A stretch of DNA of 64,000 nucleotides from Burkholderiales bacterium. GTDB lineage: Bacteria > Pseudomonadota > Gammaproteobacteria > Burkholderiales > Burkholderiaceae_C. The position numbers and the translations under genes are program-made. The DNA is taken from positions 24,498-88,497 of the forward strand of contig QBMB01000001.1 in assembly GCA_003241965.1 (NCBI GenBank), given 5' to 3'. The notes below the pieces were generated by a model, which had not been told where the DNA came from, did not search any database, and worked only from the letters and a program-made list of their open reading frames with translations. This document shows positions 54,094-63,214 of this stretch, in pieces; the first letter of the stretch is position 1; each line of letters starts with the position of its first letter.

Positions 54094-55260
54094 ATGGATT
54101 TCGCCCACAACCAGGAACATGAAGCGATACGCGAAGCAATCGGCAAAATCTGCGCTCGCTTTGACGACAGCTACTGGCTCGAACGGGACCGGCTGGGCGG
54201 CTTTCCGCATGAGCTGCACCGCGCTCTAGCCGACGGCGGCTGGCTCGGCGTTTGTCTGCCACAGGAATATGGCGGCGTCGGACTGGGCATCAGTGAAGCG
54301 ACCGTGATGATGCAGACCATCTCACAGTCGGGTGCGGGGCTGTCTGGCGCATCGGCGGTGCACATGAACATTTTCGGCTTGCAGCCCGTGGCGGTGTTTG
54401 GCAACGAGGAGCAGAAACGCCGCATGCTGCCTCCGCTGATCCAGGGCAAGGAGAAGGCCTGCTTCGCCGTCACCGAGCCCAACACCGGCCTGAACACCAC
54501 CCGTCTGAAAACCCGCGCCGAACGGGCAGGCGACCACTATGTGCTGTCTGGCCAGAAGGTCTGGATATCGACCGCCCAGGTGGCAGAGAAGATGCTCATT
54601 CTGGCGCGCACCACTCCGATCGAGGACTGCAAGAAACCGACCTTCGGCCTGAGCCTGTTCTACACCGACCTCGACCGCAGTTTTGTCGAGGTGCGCGAAA
54701 TCGAAAAGATGGGACGCAAATCGGTCGACTCGAACGAACTCTTCATCGACGGCTTGCGCGTGCCGGTAGGAGACCGCATCGGCGAAGAAGGCCGCGGCTT
54801 TGAGTACATCCTGCATGGCATGAACCCGGAGCGGGTGCTGATCGCGGGCGAGGCCGTCGGCCTGGGTCGGGCGGCGCTGCAGGTAGCCGTCAAGTACGCC
54901 CGCGAGCGCGTGGTCTTTGACCGGCCCATCGGGCAGAACCAGTCTATCCAGCATCCGCTGGCGCAATCATGGATGGAGCTTGAGGCCGCTGAAATGATGG
55001 CGATGCGCGCGGCCTGGAAATACGACAACAGCCTGCCCTGCGGCGCCGACGCAAATGCTGCCAAGTACATGGCGGCCGAGGCTGGTTTCAACGCCTGCCA
55101 GCGCGCCATGGCCACGCTGGGCGGCTATGGCTATGCCAAGGAATACCACGTCGAGCGTTATCTGCGCGAAATGATGATTCCGCGCATCGCGCCGATCAGC
55201 CCGCAACTCATCCTGTGCTTCATCGCTGAGAAGGTGCTGGGCCTGCCTAAATCCTATTGA
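54094..55260 (+). CDS. Acyl-CoA dehydrogenase
   Basis: A 388-residue acyl-CoA dehydrogenase. FAVTEPNTGLNTTRLK is a variant of the E-P-x-x-G-S-D signature; YVLSGQKVWISTAQVA, RERVVFDRPIGQNQS and GYGYAKEYHVERYLRE are intact. It follows the FadH-like gene by 18 bases. It resembles the dehydrogenase at 62039 in its N-terminal and C-terminal patterns (DFA, ending VLGLPKSY versus VMGLPRSY), so these two are probably paralogues serving successive or related steps. Confidence 0.93.
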   Translation: MDFAHNQEHEAIREAIGKICARFDDSYWLERDRLGGFPHELHRALADGGWLGVCLPQEYGGVGLGISEATVMMQTISQSGAGLSGASAVHMNIFGLQPVAVFGNEEQKRRMLPPLIQGKEKACFAVTEPNTGLNTTRLKTRAERAGDHYVLSGQKVWISTAQVAEKMLILARTTPIEDCKKPTFGLSLFYTDLDRSFVEVREIEKMGRKSVDSNELFIDGLRVPVGDRIGEEGRGFEYILHGMNPERVLIAGEAVGLGRAALQVAVKYARERVVFDRPIGQNQSIQHPLAQSWMELEAAEMMAMRAAWKYDNSLPCGADANAAKYMAAEAGFNACQRAMATLGGYGYAKEYHVERYLREMMIPRIAPISPQLILCFIAEKVLGLPKSY

Positions 55261-55341
55261 CATTCACGAGCTCGCGACCGATTTTCTTCCCGCTGAGGCC
55301 AGCAATACCCAATTTTTACCCAGGCCAGCACCCACCCCATC

Positions 55342-56508
55342 ATGACTACCACCCACGACAGCGAACGCGCTGAACAACTGACCATGCTGCGCGAAAGCGC
55401 GCTAAGTTTCGTCACCAAAGAATCACCACTCAACCGTGCCCGCGCCCTGCGCCAACAGGTGCCGGGCTACGACCGCCGCTTCTGGAGCGCCCTGGCCGAG
55501 CAGGGCTGGACCGGGCTGCTGGTGCCCGAACAATTGGGCGGCTACGCCCAGGGTTTCGCTGAGATGGCCGAGGTGGCGGCCGCCCTGGCTTCTCAGGTCG
55601 CGCCCGAACCGGTGGTGCCGGTGCTGGTGTTTGCCGGCCGGCTGCTGTCCCATGTGGGTGCCACCGAGCTATCGATGCGTCTCTTGACCGAACTCGCCGA
55701 GGGTCGCACGCTACCCGCCGTGGCCTGGCAGGAAGATGTAACCGGCGCGAAAGACCAGCCCGGTCTGGCCGCGACCCGGCTGGAGCGCCAGGGCGACTCC
55801 CTGCTGATACATGGCTACAAGCGCCATGTGCGCCCCGGTGCCGGGGCCGACGGCTACATCGTCAGCGCCACCAACCCACAAGGTCTGGTCCTGGTGTGGG
55901 TGCCGGCAGATGCATCCGGCCTTACCCTGTCGAGCCAGCCGCTGGCCGACGGCAGCTATGCAGCACAGCTCAACTTGAACAGCGTTCGCCTGCCCGCCAG
56001 CCACCTGCTGGCCGAAGGGGCCGCCGCCGCGGCCGCGCTGACCCGCGCCTACGACGAAACCCTGGTACTGGCCAGCGTTGAACTGCTGGCCCTTGTGCGC
56101 AGCATGCTGACCATGACACAAGACTACCTGCGAACGCGGATCCAGTTCGGCAAGCCGATAGGCAGCTTCCAGTCACTGCAGCACCGCACTGTGGACCTGT
56201 TGATTCAGCAGGAACTGACTGCCAGCGTGGTGACGCAGGCTCTGGCCCTGCTAGATGACCCGGCCGCCGACGCCAGCGCGCGCTCTGCCCTGGCAAGCCG
56301 CGTCAAGTCGCGCGCGTCGGATGCGGGGCTGCAGGTGGCGCGGGAGGCGGTGCAACTGCACGGCGCCATCGGCGTCACCGACGAATACGACCTGGGCCTG
56401 TATCTGCAGCGTGCTCTGGTGTTGGCCGCCTGGCTGGGCAATGGCAACCAGCAGCGCCGCCGCTACGCCAACCTCACCCAAAACGCCACCGCGCAGGAGC
56501 ACGCATGA
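55342..56508 (+). CDS. Acyl-CoA dehydrogenase-like subunit without the usual signature (FadE28/ChsE1-like)
   Basis: A 388-residue acyl-CoA dehydrogenase homologue. The region where EPxxGSD is expected reads VAWQEDVTGAKDQPG, and the flavin/substrate loop VHGYKRHVRPGAGAD is also atypical; RTRIQFGKPIGSFQSLQHR and LHGAIGVTDEYDLGLYLQR are conserved. It overlaps the next dehydrogenase by ATGA. In steroid side-chain degradation such weak homologues form alpha2-beta2 heterotetramers with a normal partner (FadE28-FadE29 type). The same pairing is inferred here. Confidence 0.87.
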   Translation: MTTTHDSERAEQLTMLRESALSFVTKESPLNRARALRQQVPGYDRRFWSALAEQGWTGLLVPEQLGGYAQGFAEMAEVAAALASQVAPEPVVPVLVFAGRLLSHVGATELSMRLLTELAEGRTLPAVAWQEDVTGAKDQPGLAATRLERQGDSLLIHGYKRHVRPGAGADGYIVSATNPQGLVLVWVPADASGLTLSSQPLADGSYAAQLNLNSVRLPASHLLAEGAAAAAALTRAYDETLVLASVELLALVRSMLTMTQDYLRTRIQFGKPIGSFQSLQHRTVDLLIQQELTASVVTQALALLDDPAADASARSALASRVKSRASDAGLQVAREAVQLHGAIGVTDEYDLGLYLQRALVLAAWLGNGNQQRRRYANLTQNATAQEHA

Positions 56509-57674
56509 ACACCACCGCCTCCACTTCCACTGACTGGAATGCGTTCGACAACGCCAGCTTTCGCGCCACACTGCGCGAATTCTTTGAAGAACATTTCCCC
56601 AGCGAATGGCGCTACCCGCAACGGCGCCTGCGCTGGTCCGAAATCGGCCCTTGGTACCTGAGGCTTTCAGAAAAAGGCTGGGTCGCGCCGAGTTGGCCCA
56701 CGCAGTACGGCGGCATGGGACTCTCACCCGAGAAACTCATCATCTTCATTGAAGAGCAGGAGCGCTGGGGCGTGGCGCGCGCGCCCGACATGGGCATCAC
56801 CATGGTCGGCCCGCTGCTGATCAACCATGGCAACGACGCCCAGCGCGCCTACTACCTGCCCAAGATCATTTCCGGTGAGCACATCTGGTGCCAGGGTTAC
56901 TCGGAACCCAATTCGGGCTCCGACCTGGCCAGTCTGCGCACCGAGGCGGTGGTCGATGGCAACGATTTTATCGTCAACGGGCAAAAGACCTGGACCACGC
57001 TGGCACAGGACGCCACCCACTTTTTCCTGCTGGTGCGCACCGACAAATCGGCCAAGAAGCAGGAAGGCATCAGCTTTTTGCTGGTCGACATGAACACGCC
57101 GGGCATCACGGTGCGCCCCATCCGCAACATCGCGGGCAGCGAAGACTTCTGCGAGGTCTTCCTGGAAAACGTGCGCGTGCCGCGCACCAGCATCGTCGGC
57201 GAGCTTAACAAGGGCTGGACCATCGCCAAGGCGCTGCTCGGATTCGAGCGCATCTTCCTGGGCAGCCCCAAACAAAGCCAGTACGCGCTGGCGCGCGTGC
57301 AGGAAGCCGCGCAGCGCCTCGGCCTGTTCGAAGACACCGGCTTCGTGGACCGCTACACCAAGCTGGCGCTGGACGTGTCCGACCTGGGCGCGCTCTATGG
57401 CCGTTTCATCGATCAAGTCAAGCGCGGCGAAACCCTGGGACCCGATGTCTCGATGCTCAAGCTGTTCGCCACCGAAACCTATTCGCGGCTGGCCGACCTG
57501 CTGGTCGATGTCATGGGATCGAGTGGCGGCACGCCCGGCTCCACAGCCCTGCCCGGTGGCAAAACCGATGCGTTGACCACCTTCTACAATGCGCGCCCGG
57601 CCACCATCTACGGCGGCAGCAACGAAGTGCAACGCAACATCCTGGCTTCCAGCGTGCTGAAGTTGCCGTCATGA
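56505..57674 (+). CDS. Acyl-CoA dehydrogenase, probable catalytic partner (FadE29/ChsE2-like)
   Basis: A 389-residue acyl-CoA dehydrogenase with an intact QGYSEPNSGSDLASLR and VNGQKTWTTLAQDATHF, and YGGSNEVQRNILA at the end. The long N-terminus with SEKGWVAPSWPTQYGGMG and a mid-chain IAKALLGFER are typical of the FadE29-like group. ATGA overlaps on both sides tie it to the FadE28-like partner and to the DUF35 gene. The two probably form one heteromeric enzyme that dehydrogenates a short side chain attached to a bulky ring. Confidence 0.9.
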   Translation: MNTTASTSTDWNAFDNASFRATLREFFEEHFPSEWRYPQRRLRWSEIGPWYLRLSEKGWVAPSWPTQYGGMGLSPEKLIIFIEEQERWGVARAPDMGITMVGPLLINHGNDAQRAYYLPKIISGEHIWCQGYSEPNSGSDLASLRTEAVVDGNDFIVNGQKTWTTLAQDATHFFLLVRTDKSAKKQEGISFLLVDMNTPGITVRPIRNIAGSEDFCEVFLENVRVPRTSIVGELNKGWTIAKALLGFERIFLGSPKQSQYALARVQEAAQRLGLFEDTGFVDRYTKLALDVSDLGALYGRFIDQVKRGETLGPDVSMLKLFATETYSRLADLLVDVMGSSGGTPGSTALPGGKTDALTTFYNARPATIYGGSNEVQRNILASSVLKLPS

Positions 57675-58078
57675 GCGCATCGGGCTATCCGGCATTTGAC
57701 GGCTGCGGCCCGGACGCGCTGTTCGCGCAAGGGTTGGCGCAAGGTCGCTTTAAAATCCAATGTTGCAGCGCCTGCGGTCAGCATGTGTTTTATCCGCGCG
57801 CGCTGTGCACCCATTGCGGCTCGGCCCAGCTCGACTGGATTGAACCCAGCGGGGTCGGCTGCGTCTATTCCAGCACCACGGTGCGCCGCAAGCCGCAAGC
57901 CGGTGGCGACTACAACGTGGCGCTGGTGGACCTAGCCGAAGGGCCGCGGCTGATGTCGCGCATCGATGGCATTGCACCCGACCAGGTGCGCATCGGCATG
58001 CGGGTGCAGGCGCGCGTGATCGACGATCCTGCCAAGGGCAAGTTGCTGGTCTTCATCCCCGAGGGCGCCACACCATGA
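57671..58078 (+). CDS. DUF35 / OB-fold zinc-ribbon protein, partner of thiolase-like protein
   Basis: A 135-residue DUF35 protein: zinc ribbon CCSACGQHVFYPRALCTHCGS and an OB-fold segment with ALVDLAEGPRLMSRI. It is a paralogue of the protein at 29875. ATGA links it to the dehydrogenase before it; a 22-codon frame links it to the thiolase-like gene after it. Function inferred from DUF35-thiolase complexes such as ChsH2-Ltp2: structural partner and part of the acyl-CoA entry site. Confidence 0.9.
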   Translation: MSASGYPAFDGCGPDALFAQGLAQGRFKIQCCSACGQHVFYPRALCTHCGSAQLDWIEPSGVGCVYSSTTVRRKPQAGGDYNVALVDLAEGPRLMSRIDGIAPDQVRIGMRVQARVIDDPAKGKLLVFIPEGATP

Positions 58079-58143
58079 GCGCCGCGTCGGGCCGTTCCCA
58101 AGCAAGCTCGCACCGCAGTGCGCAGCACGAAGGTCCTCCATGA
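58075..58143 (+). other. 22-codon open frame bridging the DUF35 and thiolase-like genes
   Basis: The ATG at 58075 overlaps the DUF35 stop (ATGA), and its TGA at 58141-58143 overlaps the thiolase-like ATG at 58140 (ATGA). The intervening 22 codons encode a Ser/His-rich peptide without recognisable homology. It could be a coupling leader, or the residue of a shifted thiolase N-terminus. Its translation is unproven. Confidence 0.3.
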
Positions 58144-59297
58144 GCACCATCTCTCCCCTGCGCGGCGCGGCCGCCATCGTGGGTGCCAGCCTGGGCGGCG
58201 TGCCCATGGCCCCCGGTCGCAGCGCGCTCGAAATTCTGGGCGAAGCGGTGCACGGCGCGCTGGCCGATGCAGGCTTGAAGCTGTCCGATGTCGATGGCCT
58301 GTTCACCGGCTCGTCCTATCACTTCCTTGCAGGTTTATCGGTGGCCGAATATCTGGGTATCCATCCCAAGTTCTGCGAAGCCACGATGGTCGGCGGCTCG
58401 TCTTATGTGGGCCACCTGCTCACTGCGGCCATGGCGCTGCACACCGGCCAGTGCGACGTGGCGCTCATTTGCTACGGCAGCAACCAGGGCTCGGGCTTCG
58501 GCAAGCTCAAGTCGATGGCCGAAACGCCCTTGTACGAGGCGCCATACGAGCCACGCTACCCGATCTCCAGCTACGCCCTGGCCGCAGCGCGCCACATGCA
58601 CCAATACGGCACCACGCGCGAGGACCTGGCGCACATCGCGGTGGCAGCGCGCCAGTGGGCACAACTCAATCCGCTGGCCCACACGCGAGATCCACTCAGC
58701 ATCGGACAGGTGCTGGCTTCGCGGCTGGTGAGCGATCCGCTGTCGGTGCTCGATTGCTGCCTGGTCACCGACGGCGGCGGCGCCCTGGTGCTGGTGCGCA
58801 GCGAGCGGGCACGCGACTTTCCCAAACCGCCGGTCTATGTCCTAGGCACGGCTGCGGCCACCTGGCACCGCCAGATCGGCTCCATGCCCGACCTGACTGT
58901 CACCGCAGCCGCCGAGTCCGGGCCGCGCGCCTTTGCCATGGCCGGTCTGGCACCGAAGGACGTGGACGTGCTGGGGTTGTACGACGCCTTCACCATCAAC
59001 ACGCTGCTGTTCCTCGAAGACCTGGGCTTTTGCGCCAAGGGAGAAGGTGGCGCTTTCGTGCGCAACGGGCGCATCGCACCGGGGGGCGATTTGCCGGTCA
59101 ATACCAATGGCGGCGGTCTGTCGTGCTGTCACCCTGGCATGTACGGCATGTTCCTGCTGATCGAGGCCGTGCAGCAACTGCGCGCCGAGGCCGGCGACCG
59201 CCAGGTACCGGGCGCAGAGATCGCCCTGTGTCACGGCAACGGCGGCGTTCTCTCCAGCCAGGTGACGGCCCTGCTGGGCACGGCCGCCACCGTCTGA
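58140..59297 (+). CDS. SCP2-thiolase-like protein, probable acyl-CoA retro-aldolase (Ltp2 type)
   Basis: A 385-residue thiolase-fold protein, paralogue of the one at 30282. The nucleophile region reads ATMVGGSSYVGHL with no cysteine, and the C-terminal region has CHGNGGVLSS with His-Gly in the place of Cys-x-Gly; NTNGGGLSCCHPGMYG is conserved. It probably cleaves a tertiary beta-hydroxyacyl-CoA with the DUF35 protein encoded just upstream. GAAGG lies seven bases before the ATG. A thiolytic role cannot be excluded from sequence alone but is disfavoured by the missing cysteine. Confidence 0.88.
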   Translation: MSTISPLRGAAAIVGASLGGVPMAPGRSALEILGEAVHGALADAGLKLSDVDGLFTGSSYHFLAGLSVAEYLGIHPKFCEATMVGGSSYVGHLLTAAMALHTGQCDVALICYGSNQGSGFGKLKSMAETPLYEAPYEPRYPISSYALAAARHMHQYGTTREDLAHIAVAARQWAQLNPLAHTRDPLSIGQVLASRLVSDPLSVLDCCLVTDGGGALVLVRSERARDFPKPPVYVLGTAAATWHRQIGSMPDLTVTAAAESGPRAFAMAGLAPKDVDVLGLYDAFTINTLLFLEDLGFCAKGEGGAFVRNGRIAPGGDLPVNTNGGGLSCCHPGMYGMFLLIEAVQQLRAEAGDRQVPGAEIALCHGNGGVLSSQVTALLGTAATV

Positions 59298-59327
59298 TTT
59301 TTCAAATCAACAACCAGGAGTCATTTC

Positions 59328-60248
59328 ATGAGCAAGGGCAACATGCTGCAAGACAAAGTCGCCGTGGTCACCGGCGCGGGCCGGGGCATCGGCCGCGACA
59401 TCGCACTGATGATGGCGGCGCAAGGCGCCAAGGTGGTGGTCAACGACATCGGCGCCTCGGTCGGCGGCGAAGGCAATGACGCCAGCCACGGCCAGCAGGT
59501 GGTCAACGAGATCAAGGCCGCTGGCGGCCAGGCCGTTCTCAGCACCGACAGCGTCTCGACCTGGCCCACGGCCAACCGCATCATCGAATGCGCGGCCGAC
59601 ACCTTCGGGCGCATCGACATCGTCGTCAACAACGCCGGCATCCTGCGCGACCGCCTGTTCTTCAACATGTCGCCCGAGGAGTGGAGCGCCGTCATCGACG
59701 TGCACCTCAACGGCAGCTTCTTCACTTCGCGCGCCGCCGCCCCGCACTTCAAGACGCAGAAGTCGGGTGCCTATGTGCACATGACTTCCACGTCCGGCCT
59801 GATCGGCAACCTGGGCCAGGCCAACTACGCCGCTGCCAAGCTGGGCATCGTGGCCATGTCGCGCCACATCGCCGGCGACATGCAACGCTACAACGTGCGT
59901 TCCAACTGCATCTCGCCGTTCGCCTGGAGCCGCATGATCGGCGCCATCCCCACCGACACACCCGAGCAGCAGGCACGCGTGGAAAAACTAAAAAAACTCG
60001 GTACCGAGCAGATTGCGCCCATGGCCACCTTCCTGGCCAGCGATGCCGCAGCCGACGTCACGGCCCAGATCTTCGCCGTGCGCGGCAACGAGATTTTCCT
60101 CATGAGCCAGTCGCGCCCGATCCGCGGCATGCACACCGCCGAGGGCTGGACACCCGAGACCATCGCCGAGCGCGTGTTGCCCGCCATGAAGCAGAACTTC
60201 TATCCGCTGGAGAGCTCGAACATCGTGTTCTCCTGGGATCCCGTCTGA
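59328..60248 (+). CDS. SDR, 17-beta-hydroxysteroid dehydrogenase 4/3-hydroxyacyl-CoA dehydrogenase-like
   Basis: A 306-residue SDR with TGAGRGIG, VNDIGAS, NNAGILRDRLFFNMS (101-115) and Y167-x3-K171. This is the dehydrogenase pattern of peroxisomal multifunctional enzyme 2 (HSD17B4), which oxidises (3R)-hydroxyacyl-CoAs; the MaoC hydratase-2 gene 11 bases downstream is the second half of that enzyme. The two genes therefore form an R-specific hydration-oxidation pair. AGGAG precedes the start. Confidence 0.92.
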   Translation: MSKGNMLQDKVAVVTGAGRGIGRDIALMMAAQGAKVVVNDIGASVGGEGNDASHGQQVVNEIKAAGGQAVLSTDSVSTWPTANRIIECAADTFGRIDIVVNNAGILRDRLFFNMSPEEWSAVIDVHLNGSFFTSRAAAPHFKTQKSGAYVHMTSTSGLIGNLGQANYAAAKLGIVAMSRHIAGDMQRYNVRSNCISPFAWSRMIGAIPTDTPEQQARVEKLKKLGTEQIAPMATFLASDAAADVTAQIFAVRGNEIFLMSQSRPIRGMHTAEGWTPETIAERVLPAMKQNFYPLESSNIVFSWDPV

Positions 60249-60259
60249 CGTCATCTGCC

Positions 60260-61117
60260 ATGGCGATCAACTACGAGAAACTGATGGCATGGCCGTTCGA
60301 GGACGTTCGCCATCGCTACACCCAGCGCGACACCATGCTCTACGCACTGGGCGTGGGCCTGGGCACCGACCCGACCAACGAGACCGAGCTGCGCTTTGTC
60401 TATGAAAAGAACCTGCTGGCGCTGCCCACGCTGCCGGTGGTGCTGGGCTATCCCGGCATGTGGCTCAAGGACCCGGCCACCGGCGTTGACTGGGTGCGGC
60501 TGGTGCATGGCGAACAGGGCTTGCGCCTGCACCGGCCGGTGCCGCCCGAGGGTGAAGTGATCGGGCGCACGCGGGTGAGCCAGATCATCGACAAGGGGCC
60601 GGACAAGGGGGCTCTGATCTACACCGAGCGCACGGTGACGGACGCCACCAGCGGCGAACTGCTGGCCACGCTGACCTCGACCACCTTCTGCCGCGCCGAC
60701 GGTGGCTTTGGCGGCCCGGCCGGGCCGGTCAAAACCGTGCATGAGCTGCCCACGCGCGCGCCTGATCACAGCGACGATTTCGCCACCCAGCCGCGTGCCG
60801 CGCTGATCTACCGCCTCTCGGGCGACTACAACCCGCTGCACGCCGAACCCGCGGTGGCAAGCGCCGCTGGTTTCAAGCAGCCCATCCTGCACGGCCTGGC
60901 CACCTACGGCATCGCCGGCTGGGCACTCACCCAGCGCGTCTGCGGCGGCGACCCGAGCGCCCTGCAGTCGCTGGATGTGCGTTTTTCGTCACCCGTTTAC
61001 CCCGGCGAAACGATACGCACCGAGCTCTGGGTGGATGGCAAGGTCGTTTCCTTTCGCGCCCGCGCCGTCGAACGCGACATCGTCGTGCTGAACAACGGAC
61101 GCGCCGAGCTGCGCTGA
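60260..61117 (+). CDS. MaoC-family (R)-specific enoyl-CoA hydratase (hydratase 2 type)
   Basis: A 285-residue double-hotdog hydratase. The catalytic motif YRLSGDYNPLHAEP is intact, with Asp189 and His194, followed by ILHGLATYG. The N-terminal hotdog (RHRYTQRDTMLYALGVG) lacks the motif, as in eukaryotic hydratase 2. The ATG at 60260 gives family length; a longer open frame overlapping the SDR is rejected. It works with the HSD17B4-like SDR, and unlike the MaoC-like protein at 31574 it has the complete dyad. Confidence 0.93.
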   Translation: MAINYEKLMAWPFEDVRHRYTQRDTMLYALGVGLGTDPTNETELRFVYEKNLLALPTLPVVLGYPGMWLKDPATGVDWVRLVHGEQGLRLHRPVPPEGEVIGRTRVSQIIDKGPDKGALIYTERTVTDATSGELLATLTSTTFCRADGGFGGPAGPVKTVHELPTRAPDHSDDFATQPRAALIYRLSGDYNPLHAEPAVASAAGFKQPILHGLATYGIAGWALTQRVCGGDPSALQSLDVRFSSPVYPGETIRTELWVDGKVVSFRARAVERDIVVLNNGRAELR

Positions 61118-61168
61118 CCGTCCTTTGCCTTTCATTTTCGTTTTCAATTTTTTTCAAGGAGCCTCAAC

Positions 61169-61972
61169 ATGAACTACGCTGACTTTCAATTCCTCAAGTT
61201 CGACCACAAGCCCAACGGCGTGCTGGTCATCACCATCAACCGCCCCGAGGTCATGAATGCCACCAATGGCCGGCTGCACTGGGAGCTGACCAAGATCTGG
61301 GGCGTGGTCACTGACGATGCCAAGACCAAGGTGGCGGTCATCACCGGCGCGGGCGACCAGGCCTTCTCGGCCGGCGGCGACCTGGAATGGGTGGCCGGCA
61401 TGGTCGGCAACCCGAAGGAAATCGCCAACACCATGACCGAGGCTTCGGACGTGGTCTACAACATGATGGCCTGCGACAAGCCCATCATCTCGGCCATCAA
61501 CGGCGTGGCCGTCGGTGCCGGTCTGGCAGTCGCCTTCCTGGCCGACATCAGCATCATGGCCGAGGAGGCCAAGATTACCGACGGCCATGTCAAGATCGGC
61601 GTCGCCGCCGGCGACCACGCAGCCATTCTGTGGCCGCTGCTGTGCGGCATGGCCAAGGCCAAGTACTACCTGATGACGGCCGAGTTCGTGAACGGCAAGG
61701 AAGCCGAGCGCATCGGTCTGGTCAGCCTGTGCGTGCCGCGCGCCGAGCTGATGGACAAGGCCATGGCCGTGGCCAACAAACTGGCCAATGGCAGCCAGCA
61801 GGCGATCCGCTTCACCAAGCGCTCGCTCAACGGCTGGATGAACGTGGCGCGCCCGATCTTCGAGAGCTCGCTGGCGATGGAAATGCTGTGCTTCCTGGGC
61901 GAAGACGCCAAGGAGGGCGTGGCCTCGGTGCGCGAGAAGCGCGCGCCCAAGTTCCCCTCGGCCCAGGTCTGA
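61169..61972 (+). CDS. Enoyl-CoA hydratase/isomerase (crotonase family)
   Basis: A 267-residue crotonase with [29 protein letters not shown] and [24 protein letters not shown] precedes the start. The presence of a crotonase together with a MaoC hydratase suggests two hydration steps of opposite stereochemistry, or an isomerase step. The exact reaction is unknown. Confidence 0.9.
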   Translation: MNYADFQFLKFDHKPNGVLVITINRPEVMNATNGRLHWELTKIWGVVTDDAKTKVAVITGAGDQAFSAGGDLEWVAGMVGNPKEIANTMTEASDVVYNMMACDKPIISAINGVAVGAGLAVAFLADISIMAEEAKITDGHVKIGVAAGDHAAILWPLLCGMAKAKYYLMTAEFVNGKEAERIGLVSLCVPRAELMDKAMAVANKLANGSQQAIRFTKRSLNGWMNVARPIFESSLAMEMLCFLGEDAKEGVASVREKRAPKFPSAQV

Positions 61973-61980
61973 TTGAGTTC

Positions 61981-62007
61981 GCTCCTTCTCCCGCTGGGGG
62001 AAGGAGC
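61981..62007 (+). repeat. Strong hairpin between crotonase and acyl-CoA dehydrogenase genes
   Basis: GCTCCTTCTCCC and GGGGGAAGGAGC pair over 12 positions with one G-T wobble and a 3-base loop. No T-run follows, so it is not a classical intrinsic terminator. It may be a mobile intergenic hairpin or an mRNA processing/stability element within the operon. Confidence 0.7.
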
Positions 62008-62038
62008 CAAAACGCCCCACCACACAGGAGAACACCCC

Positions 62039-63205
62039 ATGGATTTCGCACTGACCCAAGAACAACGGATGATCTACGAGTACGGCGACCGTATCTCGAA
62101 GCAGTTCGACCACAATTACTGGCGCGGCTACGCCGACAAGAACGAGCGCCCCACCGAGCTGTACCAGCAGATCACCAACGACGGTTTTCTCGGCATCATG
62201 GTGCCCGAGGCCTATGGCGGTGCCGGCCAGGGCATGACCGAGATGCTGCTGTTCATGGAGGGACTGGCCAACAACGGCATTCCGCTGCTGAACCTGGTGG
62301 TCGGCCCGACCATGACCATGGGTCTGCTGGCCAAGCACGCCAGCGAGGACATGAAGCGCCGCTTTCTGCCGGGCGGCTGCTCCGGCGACATCAAGTTCTG
62401 CTTCGCCATCACCGAACCGAACGCCGGCTCCAACTCGATCGAGATCACCAGCATCGCCAAGTCCGATGGCCAGGGCGGCTTCAAGCTCAACGGCCAGAAG
62501 GTCTACATCACCGACGCCAACTGCGCCGACTACGCCATGGTCGTGACCCGCACCACAGCGCGCGCTGACGTGAAGAAAAAGACCGACGGCTTCACCATCT
62601 TCATGGTCGACATGAAAAAAAAAGGCATCAGCAAGACACTGATTCCGATTGCCTTCCCGGTGCCAGAAACGCAGTGGCAGCTGTTCTTTGACAACGTGGA
62701 GCTCACCGAGGCCGATGTGCTGGGCGAAGTCGGCAAAGGCTTCAACATCCTGTTCGACACGCTCAACCCCGAGCGCATCATCCTGTCGGGCTTGTGTACC
62801 GGCGTCGGACGCTTTGCCTTGAAGAAGGCCGTGGCCTATGCCAACGACCGCAAGGTGTTCAACAACACCCCCATCGGCGCCTACCAGGGCGTGCAGCACC
62901 CGCTGGCGATTGCCCGCTGCGAGATCGAGATGGCCTCACTGATGGCGCTAAAGGCCGCCTGGGCCTTCGACCAGGGCCTGCCTGCCGGGGAGTTTTCCAA
63001 CATCGCCAAGTACGCGGGTGCCGAAGCCGGCATCCACGCCGTTGACGCGGCGATCCAGACCCATGGCGGCAACGGTTTCACCAAGGAATACGGCATTTAC
63101 GACCTGTACGGTCTGGTGCGGTTGCTGCGCACGGCCCCGTTGAACCGCGAGCTGGTGTTGAACTACATCGCGGAGCATGTGATGGGCCTGCCGCGCTCCT
63201 ATTGA
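62039..63205 (+). CDS. Acyl-CoA dehydrogenase
   Basis: A 388-residue acyl-CoA dehydrogenase with FAITEPNAGSNSIEI, LNGQKVYITDANCAD, NDRKVFNNTPIGAYQGVQ and THGGNGFTKEYGIYDLYGL. The ATG at 62039 follows CAGGAG, whereas an in-frame ATG at 61973 would include the hairpin and is rejected. It is related to the dehydrogenase at 54094. It is followed after nine bases by a CoA-transferase, so it likely acts early, on a freshly activated acyl-CoA. Confidence 0.93.
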   Translation: MDFALTQEQRMIYEYGDRISKQFDHNYWRGYADKNERPTELYQQITNDGFLGIMVPEAYGGAGQGMTEMLLFMEGLANNGIPLLNLVVGPTMTMGLLAKHASEDMKRRFLPGGCSGDIKFCFAITEPNAGSNSIEITSIAKSDGQGGFKLNGQKVYITDANCADYAMVVTRTTARADVKKKTDGFTIFMVDMKKKGISKTLIPIAFPVPETQWQLFFDNVELTEADVLGEVGKGFNILFDTLNPERIILSGLCTGVGRFALKKAVAYANDRKVFNNTPIGAYQGVQHPLAIARCEIEMASLMALKAAWAFDQGLPAGEFSNIAKYAGAEAGIHAVDAAIQTHGGNGFTKEYGIYDLYGLVRLLRTAPLNRELVLNYIAEHVMGLPRSY

Positions 63206-63214
63206 CAGGCCACC

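Noticed and set aside
55342-61117. Declaring a steroid degradation cluster
   Set aside because: Only side-chain-type genes are present; no ring-degradation enzymes such as a ketosteroid dehydrogenase or extradiol dioxygenase are visible.
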